The notes under the pieces: model-generated
What the model was told of the DNA's origin: nothing
Databases searched by the model: none
What the model saw: only the letters and a program-made list of their open reading frames with translations
Position numbers and translations under genes: made by a program
Origin: Euglena gracilis
Taxonomy: Eukaryota > Euglenida > Euglenophyceae > Euglenales
Assembly: GCA_039621445.1 (NCBI GenBank)
Contig: CP154956.1
Coordinates: forward strand, 72,414,914-72,478,913
DNA: 64,000 nt
Direction of reading: 5' to 3'
Shown here: positions 44,271 to 54,826 of the stretch, piece by piece
Layout of the letters: each line of letters begins with the position of its first letter
Numbering within the stretch: position 1 is the stretch's first letter

Positions 44271-45280
44271 CTGATTTTGTTAGCTTAGGGGTTGCACTTG
44301 GAGTTGGTGGGGCCCCGCCCCCTCCAGTTCCCCCCCTCGGTAACTCATTAGTCGGAAGTTTTGGGTTGGTCACCAAATTTCCCGCAGGGTCCACTCCATC
44401 CCAAAAGGTAACTCTCCTCTTACCCTTTTTCGAACCAAATTCCCTAGGCCCTTGTGAGTGAGCGTCTTCGGTGGTGTTTATTCCTCCCGGACCTTCTACA
44501 CTCTCGGTACCCCTCCCTGATGCATCATCCACAAAATTAGGTGCCACCTCTTTTCCACTGCGGGTTACCACCCCCCTTATCCACAAGTTTCGAGCGTTAG
44601 GCTGATTTTTGACTTTGACCAACAAGCAATTTTTTCATCTTCCCTCTTCTCTCTTATGAGCTCTTCCATTTCTCTCTTATCCTCGGCCGAACCATGTTTG
44701 CTAATGTCCCTTAGAGCTTGTGAAGCGGGGTACGCCCACCAACTTAAAATGTCGGCAATGGTGTTTTCCTTCCCCGGAATATACCCCACTGTCAAATCGT
44801 ATTTTGAGAAAATTTGGTGCCATCGTGCCCTCCTCCCCACCGGTCCACTTGGGGTGTCGAGCACTTCTTCTGCCCGTGCCTCCAAACTTTGGTGATCGGT
44901 CAACACCAAAATGGGTTGGAGACGAATCCAACTTTCCCATTTTTGGAGTGCCAAAATTATGGCATATGTCTCCAATTCCCGGGGGGTCCATTTTCTTTGC
45001 CCCTTGGTGAGTTTTCGGGACATAAAAGCAACAGGCACCGTTTTTTTGTCCAAAATATCTTGGGGTGTGGGCGTACCGTTTCCTTCTTTGAGTTGTTCTA
45101 AAGTTGCTCCTACGGCATACCCACTCGCATCAACTCTCAAAGCAAAGGGTTTATCGGGGTCCACTCTTTGAAGAATCAAACCGGAACACAACCGTTTCTT
45201 TAACTCCTCAAATGCTTTGTGTTCAACCTCCCCGAATTCAACCCATTTTTGCTCCCTTTCTTGCCTCCCGAGATACCTTC
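44271..45280 (-). pseudogene. Element 5B RNase H and linker
   Basis: One frame (44577-45191) holds the whole RNase H: FALRVDASGYAVGA (Asp), FMSRKLTKGQRKWTPRELET (Glu), LTDHQSLEAR (Asp), ENTIADILSWWAYPAS (Asp). It is intact because this copy keeps seven T at the position where copy A has six. The linker (44194-44625) then shifts and carries TRSGKEVAPNFVDD. The RNase H portion itself shows no inactivating change. Confidence 0.9.
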
Positions 45281-46110
45281 AACTAAACTTGCAAAGGTGC
45301 CGCAACTTGGGCATACATGTGTATGTAGGTGTTGTAATAATTTGTGAAGCCGAGGAAAGCCCTTAAGGCCGTTATGGTTGTAGAAACCTCCCATTTCTCA
45401 ATGGCACGTAATTTGCCGGGGGCCGGCCGACGCGTGCCATGCCCCAAAATCTGGCCACAAAATTCCACTTCTTTGATGAATAATTCCGCTTTTTGGGGGT
45501 CCACTACAAAAATTTCCTCGGCGAGTAAATCCAACACCCTACACAAATCCCTTTTATGTGCCTCGAGGAGATCCTCCCCCTCCCCGACGGTAGTCCCTAC
45601 CAAAATTTCATTCAATGTATGGGGTAGCAATATCCCTTACGGGTGCTAAACGGTCATCCATCATTTGATGGAATTGTTGTGAGGCGTTAGTTAACCCCAC
45701 TACATTCACCCTCCATTGGTAAAGACCCTTTGGTGTGAAGGAGCAAGTTATAGGCCTACTATCCGGGTGAAGCGGCTGTTGGTGGAAAGCTTGTTTTAAG
45801 TTCAAAATAAAGAACATTTGGTTTGCGCCATGCTTCACCAGGATGTCTTCGATTTTCGGAAGAGGGTAGTTGCATCTACGGGATTGGCTGTTGGGTCCCC
45901 TCATGTCAACAACCCCCCTCCAAGGAAAATCGGCTGACTTTTTGGGCACGGGGAATGTTTGTGAGAGCCATTCTGAATTTTTTGTTGTGGCTGGCTCGAT
46001 GAATTTCATGTCGATCCAGTCTTGAGTGATTTTTTCCAAAGCTTCTTTTCGTTCCCCGTGCATGAAAAATGGTTTTTGTCGGGTAGGCCGCGCTCCTTCT
46101 TGCAAAGGTA
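45281..46110 (-). pseudogene. Element 5B reverse transcriptase
   Basis: The frame 45608-46105 matches copy A (WRGVVDMRGPNSQ, FILNLKQAFHQQPL, GLTNASQQFHQMM) but ends TPYIE then stop. An inserted A splits the YIDD codons. The next frame (45283-45630) continues with LNEILVGTTVGEGEDLLEAH, showing the ancestral DILVGTT. Copy A instead keeps YIDD but lost a T 15 bases later. The two copies were therefore hit independently at the active site. Confidence 0.9.
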
Positions 46111-46178
46111 TGAATGCATAACCATATGGTCCTCTTACGGGTGGGTCGGGTTGTACCTTAGACCGAAATACGGTTCCA

Positions 46179-47250
46179 TCATACCTTCCAAAAATTTCCT
46201 CTCTTAGCTTCCTTATTCCTTATTCTCTTCCTCTTCGGATTCCGTTTCATTATTTCCCCTCCCCCTCCCTTGCAATGATCATTTTGCGAATAGGTAGGGG
46301 GTTTTTCATTTGCCATCTCCAAATTCTTGCCCAAAATTTTGAGCGAGTGCTCGTCCAAGGTTTGTCCCCTTTGATCAAAACCCTCCATCGGAAGGTGAAA
46401 ACCAAACTTTTCCAAATTCGTCACACCCCCCCCTTGGGGTAGGGTGCAAGGGACTTTTCCTTGCCGTTTTCTCCTATGATCTCTCACACCGAACAAAAAT
46501 GTCAATTCGGGTTCCTCCACTACCAAAGCACGGTGATGTGGAAAAATTCCGATTTTTGTTTGTACAAGCCATGGGTATGATAAAATTGCGTCCACTTTGA
46601 TATTGGCTTCATAAAATTCCACATCGTACTCAAAATTTGTGGGTGGGGTGTTATCACTCACCTCCCCTTGCAACTTCATCACCACCTAAGTGCACCTCCC
46701 CCCACCACTCAAGGCTTGACCGTTAGCGGTTTCAAACCTTAAGGGGTGTTCGGCCGAATACATTAGGTGCTCACTCACTAACCCTTGCTTTATGAGGTTA
46801 GCCTCCGCACCGGTGTCCACCAAAATATCCAAATTTTGTTCTCCCCCGTTCCCTAAAACACCCCATGTCTGAAGCAAAAGTTGTCGGTCCTTCGAAAATT
46901 TCTCAATCCCTGTGGGTGGGTATCTCTTTTTAACCATCCGTGATTTCAAATGTACCACCTTTGGTTTCTTGGGGTTGCTAGTGTTGGCGGGGGGCTTATT
47001 ACCCTCTATTAACAAGGCCCAAACTCCCCACCTCACACCCCCCCCATTGGTTTCCCATCCACCTCAAAAAGCTGGGTTCAGGGTTGAAAATACAACTTTT
47101 TGATGCCTTCCGAACAAGTTCCCTTACCCAACCTTTGCTCCAATCAGGTAAGATGCAAATGGGATCACAAGGGTCCTTTTGCAATTTTGCCACCTTTGGC
47201 CACAATGACCAGGGGGGTTCAACCAAACCGTGCCCCCCCCCCCTCCCATG
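46179..47250 (-). pseudogene. Element 5B protease and methylase-like domain
   Basis: The protease has LDILVDTGAEANLIKQGL (46686-47036 frame), then a TAG at about 46686 where copy A has AAG, then VDAILSYPWLVQTKIGIF. The methylase-like part (46999-47321) reads TVWLNPPGHC in one phase; NPPW is damaged by the phase change. Many small indels begin about here and continue to 48.7 kb. Confidence 0.8.
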
Positions 47251-48060
47251 GTACCGCCAAAGCCTTTTACTTCACGGTCAAATATGATTTGTACTGAGAA
47301 TTTTGGGTAGAAGCAATTCAATCCATCTCGGCTCTCGTTTTAAAATTCGCCTTTATTATTTGCACAAATGAGGATCTAACGTCATAATCCTCACGTTAAA
47401 GAAAATTTTCCTCCTTAAAATCAAGGGCCGAAAGAAGGTACTCGACCAATTTTTCAGGTACCTCTCCATTTTTGTTGAGTGCTCACCCTCATTTTTCCGT
47501 TTCCTCCCAATTGTTCTTTGTGAACCAACCACCCCCATCACTCACATCAAATGGGGGCAGGTTTTCCCCACAAAGTTTGTCCTTCAAACTCAACACAATT
47601 TTTCACTCCCCCAAACGAGTGGGGTTTTTTGATATCCCCATCTGAAAATTGACAATAATCCACATCAATGAAATTCAAATTTTGCACACAACACTTTTTG
47701 GCAAAAGTCCCGTTCGGGGATTTTCAATCCACCATAATTTGGGCTGAAATATATCCACAATTTCCAAAGTTTTTGTCACAAGTTGGTCTGCCATTCCAAA
47801 TTTCTTTCTCCCACCGTCTTAGCACGGCTATACTCCGTGCAAGGCACACTTGCCGTTATGACTTGAAAATATCCAGGGGGTATACTCGATACTCCACTCT
47901 AGGATGTCATCACGGGATGGGTTGGGGTGAAAACCTGGGTTTGATGTCCCACATCACCTCATGACCATCCTCTCACCTCAAAACCCTTTTTAGCAAATAA
48001 TTTCCCACTGAATTTTTTCCCTCCAAAAAGGTCCATGCCCTGGGAAATTTTCCTGGCCCA
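47251..48060 (-). pseudogene. Element 5B C5 methyltransferase, heavily damaged
   Basis: Motif I can be read near 48050-48020 as AMDLFGGKNSVGNYL, motif IV as SVPCTEYSRAK near 47830, and WWIENPRTGLLPK (motif VI) near 47720. Between these, frames change every 30-100 bases through small insertions and deletions not present in copy A. Assignment rests on these motifs and on alignment with 29904-30460. Confidence 0.7.
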
Positions 48061-48800
48061 CTTTTGTTTGAGGCGCCTCCTATTCCCACTCAATCATAAT
48101 GTTTTTGCTTGGCATGTGGAATGGGGAGGATGCACGCGAAAGGAATGGGAGGATTCGCTCCCCCTCATACCTCCTTCGCCCGTGGCCTCCGGGTGTGCAC
48201 TGCCTCTTGGCTCCGTTGCTCGGCGCTTCTGGCGTCACTCCATCACGCTGGGCTCGGCCAGCATTTGACTTCACTCCAAGCTCCGCTCCCGATCATTTCG
48301 TTTGTGGAAGATGGTTGGGTGGATTGGAGGTTAAAGGGTCGGGTTTAGAAGCTGGGTTGGGTTTTTCCATGCCCGGGGGTCTTAAACCCCCTGAACATGT
48401 TTTTCCCCGGCTCCCTAAAGGTAGGGGGGGGCCACCGTTGGTGTGTTGGGTTATTGTTATTGCCCTTCCCCCCTTTGGCACGAAATTCTGGTCAAACTCT
48501 TGCCCTTCTTTCCCTTCCCCACCTTCCCCCTTGTACCCCTGTTGGTTACCCCCATACCATTGGGAGTTTTATTTGCCCATATCCCTTGGAATTTTTCCCC
48601 CCCCTTTCCATTGGCTGCCCTTGCCATACGGCTGAAAATTGTTCTGTTCCACGGGGGCTTGTCTAGCAACATACGGCATGTTGGTTGTGAGGGGTGGGGA
48701 TCCATTGTGCCCCCCCACCACGCACCTTTTGCACATTGGTGGGTTCTCCACCGTTGAAAGCTTGAAGAATTGCTTGATGGCTGCACATTTGAAGATGAAA
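48061..48800 (-). pseudogene. Element 5B Gag C-terminal part
   Basis: The minus strand reads NPPMCKRCVVGGHN (a partial zinc-knuckle-like CX2CX4H without a fourth ligand in place), then MPYVARQAP and a Gly/Lys/Gln-rich stretch (YGKGSQWKGG). This is the original upstream continuation of element 5, lost from copy A at the duplication junction (48691). It links element 5B with the Gag-like genes to the right. Confidence 0.6.
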
Positions 48801-50188
48801 CCGCAACAGATTGATCAGGTTTTCCTGTTTCTATGATTTGTGATTTGTTTCTGGCTGGGGGAGGTGTCGTTGCCCTACCGGGGTTGCCCCAGGTGAACTC
48901 TTTCCGACCCCCGATTGCCTCCCCCCCTCGATTTTTTCAGCACCACCACGACCTTGAACCCCTAAAACTTGATTCCTGGGGGATGAAACGAACTTTGTAA
49001 GGCGTCATGCTTTTTGTCTCTGAGTCTCAACTTTGTTTTCTTCGATGTTTTCAACCTGAGGTGAAACAAAAAATCGTCAAATCCCATGAAACTGTTTTTA
49101 CTCAAAGTCAAATGTTTCAAACCCCCTTGATTCAATTTGTGGGTTCCTTTCCTGTATTCCTCCCCACTTTTTGTGTTTGATTTCTTTTGTGCTCCACCCC
49201 TTTTTCCCTTTCACCTGTGCCTTAGTTATCATTCCGGCGCTGTTGGTGTCTCACCCCTGCCCCCCCACTTCCCTTCTCCATTTGTTTGGTTGGGTTGAAA
49301 CTTAACATTCATCTTTTCTTGCCCCAGAGATTTTTCTTTCTTGTCTGAACTTCCCCAAAACCCATTCTTCCCACCCAAATCTCCACAATCATTCACACCA
49401 TCTTCAACCCCTCACTTATTCCCCCCCATGGCGTCTCTGATTTTTTTTCCTCTTTGATTCTCACCCCCGATCCTGGTCTCATTGTGGTCAAATTGCCACA
49501 CCTGAACCTGAAACAAAAGTGTGATCGTCAAACTCTTGCCATGAAAAATTCCTTGATTTTTTGCTTGCAAAATGATGTCAAATTTCCCTTTTCCCCCCTG
49601 CAATTTGACACTTTTCGTTGGGCCCCCCTTTTTCTGTTTGACAAGTATTTCCTTGCAAGCTTTCCGAAAAATTTTCTGATTCCTTTTTCCCTGGATCCAG
49701 GCTGAAACTGATTATGCCACCTTTCCTCCCATCTGAACCCATTTAGTGATGGGGGGACAAGACTTCCTTTCTCGTTTTGCTCTCCCCCCTGCATCCACCC
49801 TTGCTCCTGTGCCATCTTTAATTTGCCTGAATTCAAGCCAGTTCTCAGGCCAACTTTGCCATATTAAAGGCTCCCTGCTGCCAATTTTGCCTGTGCCCAG
49901 ATTCCTGATTCTGAAATGGTTTCCATGACCCTCCACGTTAAAATTGATCTCCCCTTTTGAGATGCTTCAGAATTTTTTGCTCGTGTCTCAAGACAATCCC
50001 CCAAACAGCATTTTTTCAACATTCACTCCCCCCCCCTCCTGAATCCTCAGTTTTGAAAATTGCTTTCCCACCCAAAAATTCCATTGTTTTCAACTGCTTC
50101 CCTGTCCCTCCCTGTGATTTTTCCTGAAATTTTCCCTTTTGCCAGCAAATCAAATTTCCCCCATGCTGCAATGCTGGGTCCCCAACTC
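48801..50188. other. Pyrimidine-rich gap, no gene recognised
   Basis: The plus strand is markedly T/C-rich. Frames on the minus strand (for example 49528-49836) are short, Lys/Glu-rich and without domains. It could be an intron or a degenerated part of Gag between the coiled-coil ORF and the zinc-knuckle region. No splice sites convincing enough to assign were found. Confidence 0.45.
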
Positions 50189-51482
50189 TTATGACTGGTC
50201 GCTGGGGTCCCCCCAATGGCACAAATTGCCACTGACCTCCTGATTTATTGCAATTGCACCCCCCTGTGAACTTTTTGATGGTCTACACCCGCCCAGGTCT
50301 ACATCCCAGATTTCACATGGCATCATTGGGGTCACCCCCTTAATCCCAAAAATCCCAGATGATTGAGCCGGTGACACCCCCTTAATGCCAAAAATCCCAA
50401 AATTCGGCTGATTTATTGTCTTGGGCTGGGCCACTTCAGGTGCCTTGGGGTCAATTTGCTGTGTTTTTTCGGCTGAAATTACCTGAACCCTCCCCTCCAT
50501 GATTTCCAAACGAGTCTGCAAAGTTTGACACAGTTTTTGCAAACCCTCCCGTTGACTCTTTTCACGCTGAAAATCTGTCTGCATGTTCATCAAAACTGTG
50601 AAAAATTGCTGTTTCATTCGACTTTCAATGTCAGTTTGCAATTTTTCAAAATGTTCTTCCTTTTGGGTTTGCCTCAGCTTTTCATCCATCATTTGCACCA
50701 TCATAATTTCCATCATTTTTCTGACCTGGGCTGCCATTTCCCTCCGAACTTCCAATTGAATTGTTGCTTCTGATTTTCCCAGCATTTCAACCATCTTATC
50801 CGAAGGCACCTCCTGGCTGCCCAGAAATTTCTCATCTGCTGCAACCCTGCCCTCCAGAGCTTTGCTCTCGTTTCTAGTTGTTTCAAATCGCTGCTGAATT
50901 TCCTGAGCCAATGTCCCAAAACTTGATTTTGATTCCTCCCCCACCATTTTCAGCCCAGCAGCAATTTCAGCAATTTTTTTGTCAACCCCAGAGCATAGCT
51001 CACGAATTGCCTGTCCAAATGCCAAAATTTCCTTCTGAAAATCTGACTTAATTTGCTCAACAGAATGAAAACAAATTCCAACTTGCTCGACCAACCCACC
51101 TGGTGCGAACAATTTGTTTTGGACATCGTTTCCGCGGCTCTCAAATTGTGCCAGTTCACTGCCCAGAAAATCTCGTAACTTTTTCTCAAAACCATTAAAT
51201 TTTCCTTCAATCTGCCTTTGAATTTCGATTCCCAAAAGTTGTTTGTGGCAGTTTGCGATGTTTTCAACTGCACTCCCCCCCTCCTGGCACCGTAAAATAA
51301 ATTTGCTGACTGACTGCTGAATTTGCTGCTGACTTTTTTGTTTTTCGTGTTCAAACTGGCTGCACATTTCAGCCGTTCGTTTCTCCAAATTTTCATGGAT
51401 GAATTGCAAAAGTTCTGCCTGTGCTCTGGCATTTTTTTCAGCCAAATTCTTCTCAAAATTTTCCAGCCGATTCTGAAATTAC
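50189..51482 (-). CDS. Coiled-coil Gag-like ORF2 (in +1 phase to ORF1)
   Basis: The frame opens after a TAA near 51483 and runs about 430 residues to 50189. No ATG begins it; the first useful residues are FQNRLENFEKNLAEKNARAQ. Most of it is charged and rich in Glu, Gln and Lys with heptad spacing, a long coiled coil. Near the end, GIFGIKGV(S/T)P occurs twice in tandem (42-bp DNA repeat, 50329-50400). No enzymatic motif is seen. It overlaps ORF1 by about 28 bases, and ORF1 ends in TTT TGA exactly where a +1 slip would enter this frame. It is probably the second half of a Gag-like protein upstream of element 5B. Confidence 0.6.
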
Positions 51483-53036
51483 GACCTGGGGGGGAATTAT
51501 GCTCTCCCAGTTAATTACACTTCGGCTCAATTCCTGTAAATGACAATCCACCCCATATGCCCATTGGTCCCATGAGTCAAAATCATCACCCCCCATCATC
51601 TGACAATTTGATTCGGGGGGCTGTGATTCATAAACAGGGGGCTGAAAAACAGGTAATTCTGGTTCCATTTCCTCATCCCCCCTCATTTGCATGTTAGACC
51701 CTACTTGATTTAACAGCCCAGCTGGCCCCTCTATGGCCAGATTGTCAGATTCAGCTGTTAAAACTGCTGATGTTAAATCTTCAGGGGCTGGCTGTTTCGA
51801 AATTAAAATCCCCTCGCTGGCTGTTAACCTGCGGTTAACTGAAAATCTGTCCTCCACTAAAAGTACAGGTTCACCCCCCTCGATCTGTGGAATTTGTGTC
51901 CCAAAATCTGGACACTGATTTCCAAACTGGCTGTGCAGCTGGGGGGTTTGCATCAGAAAACCCAAATTCGCAGAAAATTCTGGCAAATTTTGTTCAAGAT
52001 TTTGATTTCTGGGTGGTACCCAGCCTGCTGCAATCAAAAAATCTTCCATTTCTCTCGATCGGTCTGGGTTTTGTACACCCTCCCCCTCCGTTTCACAGTC
52101 ACTTTGATACGACGGGGGGGATTCTACCCACTGAACCAGCTGATTTTCCCCTTCTGGCTGTGAATTTTCCCCCTGTGCAGTTATCATCCTTACGGGGACT
52201 GAGTTTTCAGGGCTAACCCCTGATTTTTCAGACGAGAAATCTGAATTACCACCTGAGGCAACCTGTGATTGTGTGTTCAATGACTGGGAGCTGGGAACTG
52301 AATTGAATTGAGATTGCTTTGAGATTGAAGATTGGCTGAGAGAAACTGCAGAAAAGCCTGAATGATTCCAACCACTCAACCAATCAGTTGATTGAAACAA
52401 CCCCTCAGATTCCACAGATTCTGCAGGTCTGACACCCTGGCTGCGGGGGCTGGTTTCTGAAAAACCTGCTGGCTGACCTGAAAAAGTCTGTGATTCCACA
52501 TTCACAGACTCAGCGACATTCGTGTTTGATTCTGAAAAATTTGTGACCATGCCAAAACTTTCAGCAAGTTTCCTGCTGGCTGTGCCATCAAAACGTTCCG
52601 TGTTTTCTGGGCTGAAAACTTTTTTGCCGACAGCGCTGGCAAAAACTTCTGTGACTGTCGTGTTCAGGGATTCTGAAAAGTCTTCACTGACAGGGTCAGT
52701 GAAGCAACCTCTGCTTACCATGTTCAGGGGTTCTGGTTTGCCATCAAACGAATCCAAAAATTCTTCACTGACAGAGTCAGTGAAGCAACCTCTGCGTGCC
52801 ATGTTCAGGGCCGCACCCCCCTCCCGTGCCGGGGCCGGGCCAGGCCCCCCCTCGCCGGGGTCCGTCCCCCCAGCCACCAGCCCGTGGGGGGGTGCGGGTG
52901 CCCCCGCCGGAACCGGGTTTTTTCCCGAAAATGGTGGGCTCAAGTCATTTTCGGGTGTTTCTCCCGGGTTCCCTCCCGGCTGGGACTCCCCACGTAGGAT
53001 CGGAAACAACATTTCAAAAATTCCCCAAACTCCCAT
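51453..53036 (-). CDS. Ser/Glu-rich ORF1, 527 codons, start inside a repeat
   Basis: An ATG at 53034-53036 starts an uninterrupted frame ending TTT TGA (51453-51458). The first ~78 residues lie in the dispersed repeat 52802-53504 and are Gly/Pro-rich. From residue 79 the protein is unique: two copies of M-RGCFTD-VSE-F form a 28-residue repeat, followed by a long Ser/Gln/Glu-rich region with no known domain. It is one of the longest intact frames in the window. The true N-terminus may have been replaced when the repeat came in. Gag-like identity is inferred from the neighbouring coiled-coil ORF2 only. Confidence 0.5.
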   Translation of the reverse strand: MGVWGIFEMLFPILRGESQPGGNPGETPENDLSPPFSGKNPVPAGAPAPPHGLVAGGTDPGEGGPGPAPAREGGAALNMARRGCFTDSVSEEFLDSFDGKPEPLNMVSRGCFTDPVSEDFSESLNTTVTEVFASAVGKKVFSPENTERFDGTASRKLAESFGMVTNFSESNTNVAESVNVESQTFSGQPAGFSETSPRSQGVRPAESVESEGLFQSTDWLSGWNHSGFSAVSLSQSSISKQSQFNSVPSSQSLNTQSQVASGGNSDFSSEKSGVSPENSVPVRMITAQGENSQPEGENQLVQWVESPPSYQSDCETEGEGVQNPDRSREMEDFLIAAGWVPPRNQNLEQNLPEFSANLGFLMQTPQLHSQFGNQCPDFGTQIPQIEGGEPVLLVEDRFSVNRRLTASEGILISKQPAPEDLTSAVLTAESDNLAIEGPAGLLNQVGSNMQMRGDEEMEPELPVFQPPVYESQPPESNCQMMGGDDFDSWDQWAYGVDCHLQELSRSVINWESIIPPQVVISESAGKF

Positions 53037-53504
53037 TGAAAACCTTTGGTGCTATCCTTCGAAATGTGGTTTGCCAACCCAAAAAATGTAAATAACACAA
53101 AGAATGCCACACACCAAGACCGATGTCCGGAAGTCCACACACACCGGAATGGGTCAAAAAGGTGGCCGGAGGGCGTCCGGCAGTTGGAAAATCCCCTGTC
53201 ACTATTGAATCAATCCACTTCCACCGTAGAATTCAATACTTGTCAAATATCCAAGAGATCTTGTTGATTTGAATTCCACTTCCAAAACTTCAAACTCCGA
53301 TAATAGTCAGAAAAAACCCACAAATGTCTGTGAAATGTGGATAATTAGCTACCTTTGGGGTTTTTGTTCAAACTCGAGAATGAATTGGAAGGTTTCCGAA
53401 AAGTGAATTTAAGTGCGCACTTAGCGATGTTGTGCGCGACTTTTAAAAATGGTCCTTTGGGTGCTCCCCCCCCCTAGACCGTTGACGACCCCCAACGGTC
53501 TACA
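52802..53504. repeat. ~703-bp dispersed repeat, third copy
   Basis: It is very similar to 23453-24161 and 40195-40901 but has different flanks. It ends in TAGACCGTT (53475-53483) and AACGGTCTA (53494-53502). Its left edge shares TGTTCAGGG with the host ORF, which itself has that word at about 52720. On the right it meets the minus-strand coiled-coil ORF at 53500. Confidence 0.88.
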
Positions 53505-53982
53505 AACCTCCTTTCTGAAAATATTCAACCCTGGACAAAATGCAACCAAAGGCCTTTTGACTTGCGTCTCCCAAGCTTAAAACTTGCCGTTTCACTCCAA
53601 ATAGTTCTTGTCGTTTGTCATTTTCATCACGAGAAAACTTCTGGTGAATTTGTGCCACAATCTGATCCTGGTGCTCAAGAGAGCTTTCCAAGTTTTGAAT
53701 GCGGGGGGCAAAGTTCATTTTCTTCCCTGGTGTTTCCAACCGCGCTCTTTCATCAATGTCCATCTCCATTGCGGCAATTTGCCTCAAAACCACCTCCATT
53801 GGTTCCTCAAAGCTTTGAAACCTCCCGTAAATTTGGTCAAAAAGCTTTTCATACAGTTTTCTTTCATTCCTACCCAACTCCACATGAGTATTCAACGTTC
53901 CGGAGACGGTTTCTTGTCTTCCCTCAAGAATATGCATATTTTCTTCTATTTTTTCCCCAATATCCGTCCCAAGGATGCACAT
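53500..53982 (-). CDS. Coiled-coil protein fragment, Gag-like
   Basis: The frame encodes about 160 residues with strong helical, charged character (DIDERARLETPGKK, LESSLEHQDQIVAQIHQKF) and no Pro in long stretches, suggesting a coiled coil. Its stop lies exactly at the border of the dispersed repeat, so it is probably truncated by that repeat. Together with ORF1 and ORF2 on the other side it may be the N-terminal part of one gene split by the repeat. No ATG context is convincing. Confidence 0.45.
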   Translation of the reverse strand: MCILGTDIGEKIEENMHILEGRQETVSGTLNTHVELGRNERKLYEKLFDQIYGRFQSFEEPMEVVLRQIAAMEMDIDERARLETPGKKMNFAPRIQNLESSLEHQDQIVAQIHQKFSRDENDKRQELFGVKRQVLSLGDASQKAFGCILSRVEYFQKGGL

Positions 53983-54119
53983 CCCCCCCCTCCTCCACTG
54001 GCTCGGGGGGGGGACTTGTTAATTTTTAGCCGGTGGGCTCTCATTCATGGGTGTCCCACTCTCCAAAAATCGACAATGATCACCCCCTGGTCCGTTGCTT
54101 GGGGACAATCGAGGAAGAT

Positions 54120-54781
54120 TCAATCTTTGGAGGGACTCCACACCTCTCCAACCCACGGGATTGTAGATTTTTCATGAGAGCAGGAAAGGTTTTCGCCTTT
54201 CAACACTTGCAATGGAGCACCCAAAATTTGTACGCCGTCAATCACTTGGGGGAAATCACCACCACCCCCAAGGATCCTAGGTTGAGATTGCTGAAAGATG
54301 TGTGCGTGCTGACAAATCGCTACCTGCCACAACTTTGAAAAGGCACCTCTTGCAAAATTTGTGGTGCTTCCAAAAGTTTTTGTGCTTCCCCTTGCAATTG
54401 GGGAAAATTCCTCAAGAAAAAATATTCTGGGACTTCAAAATTCGTAATTGTCCCTTGAAAAACTTTTCTTCCTTCTTCTTTTTGCAACTCCCCCCTCAAA
54501 CTGTCAGTAAATGTTGTAAGGAGAGGTAGTTCATTTTCAACAGAAAATTCGCCCTGTGTGTTTTCCAGGGTTTTTTTCACTTTATTCGGCACACCCGTCC
54601 CGAACCATGAAGAATTTGTTTTTTTCCACGTCATTATGGACGAAGAAGATTGCGACTCTGTTTCAAAATTCCGGCGGGGTCTACCTCTTTTCGTGTTCTT
54701 TTCGGGTGGGTTTTCTTCGGGGGGGTGCAGACAGGCAGGTATGCGGAGCAAATTCCTAGTTAAGCGCAGCCACAAAGCCAT
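54120..54781 (-). CDS. Unknown protein with AT-hook-like motif
   Basis: The minus-strand frame 54320-54781 has a basic segment TKRGRPRRNFE, containing the GRP core of an AT-hook DNA-binding motif, followed by acidic and hydrophobic stretches. A shifted frame continues to 54120. No family is recognised. Position upstream of the coiled-coil fragment suggests the N-terminal part of the same Gag-like gene. A single short motif is weak evidence for DNA binding. Confidence 0.35.
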
Positions 54782-54826
54782 AAATCGAACTCCCCAATTT
54801 CAAACTCCATCTCACACAAGGTTCTT

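Larger units (their letters stand above)
31101..48691 (+). repeat. Tandem duplication copy B (of 14363-31100)
   Basis: The start CTTGTGCACTTGGCTTTGAC matches 14364 and the end TTGTGAGGG matches 31100. Order and orientation of all contents are retained. The offset is 16734-16744 bases over most of the block, jumps to 16786 after the microsatellite, and to about 17592 beyond the copy A deletion. The junction shares only two or three G with the parental ends. Both ends fall inside coding sequence, so the duplication is not an LTR or element boundary. Confidence 0.92.
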
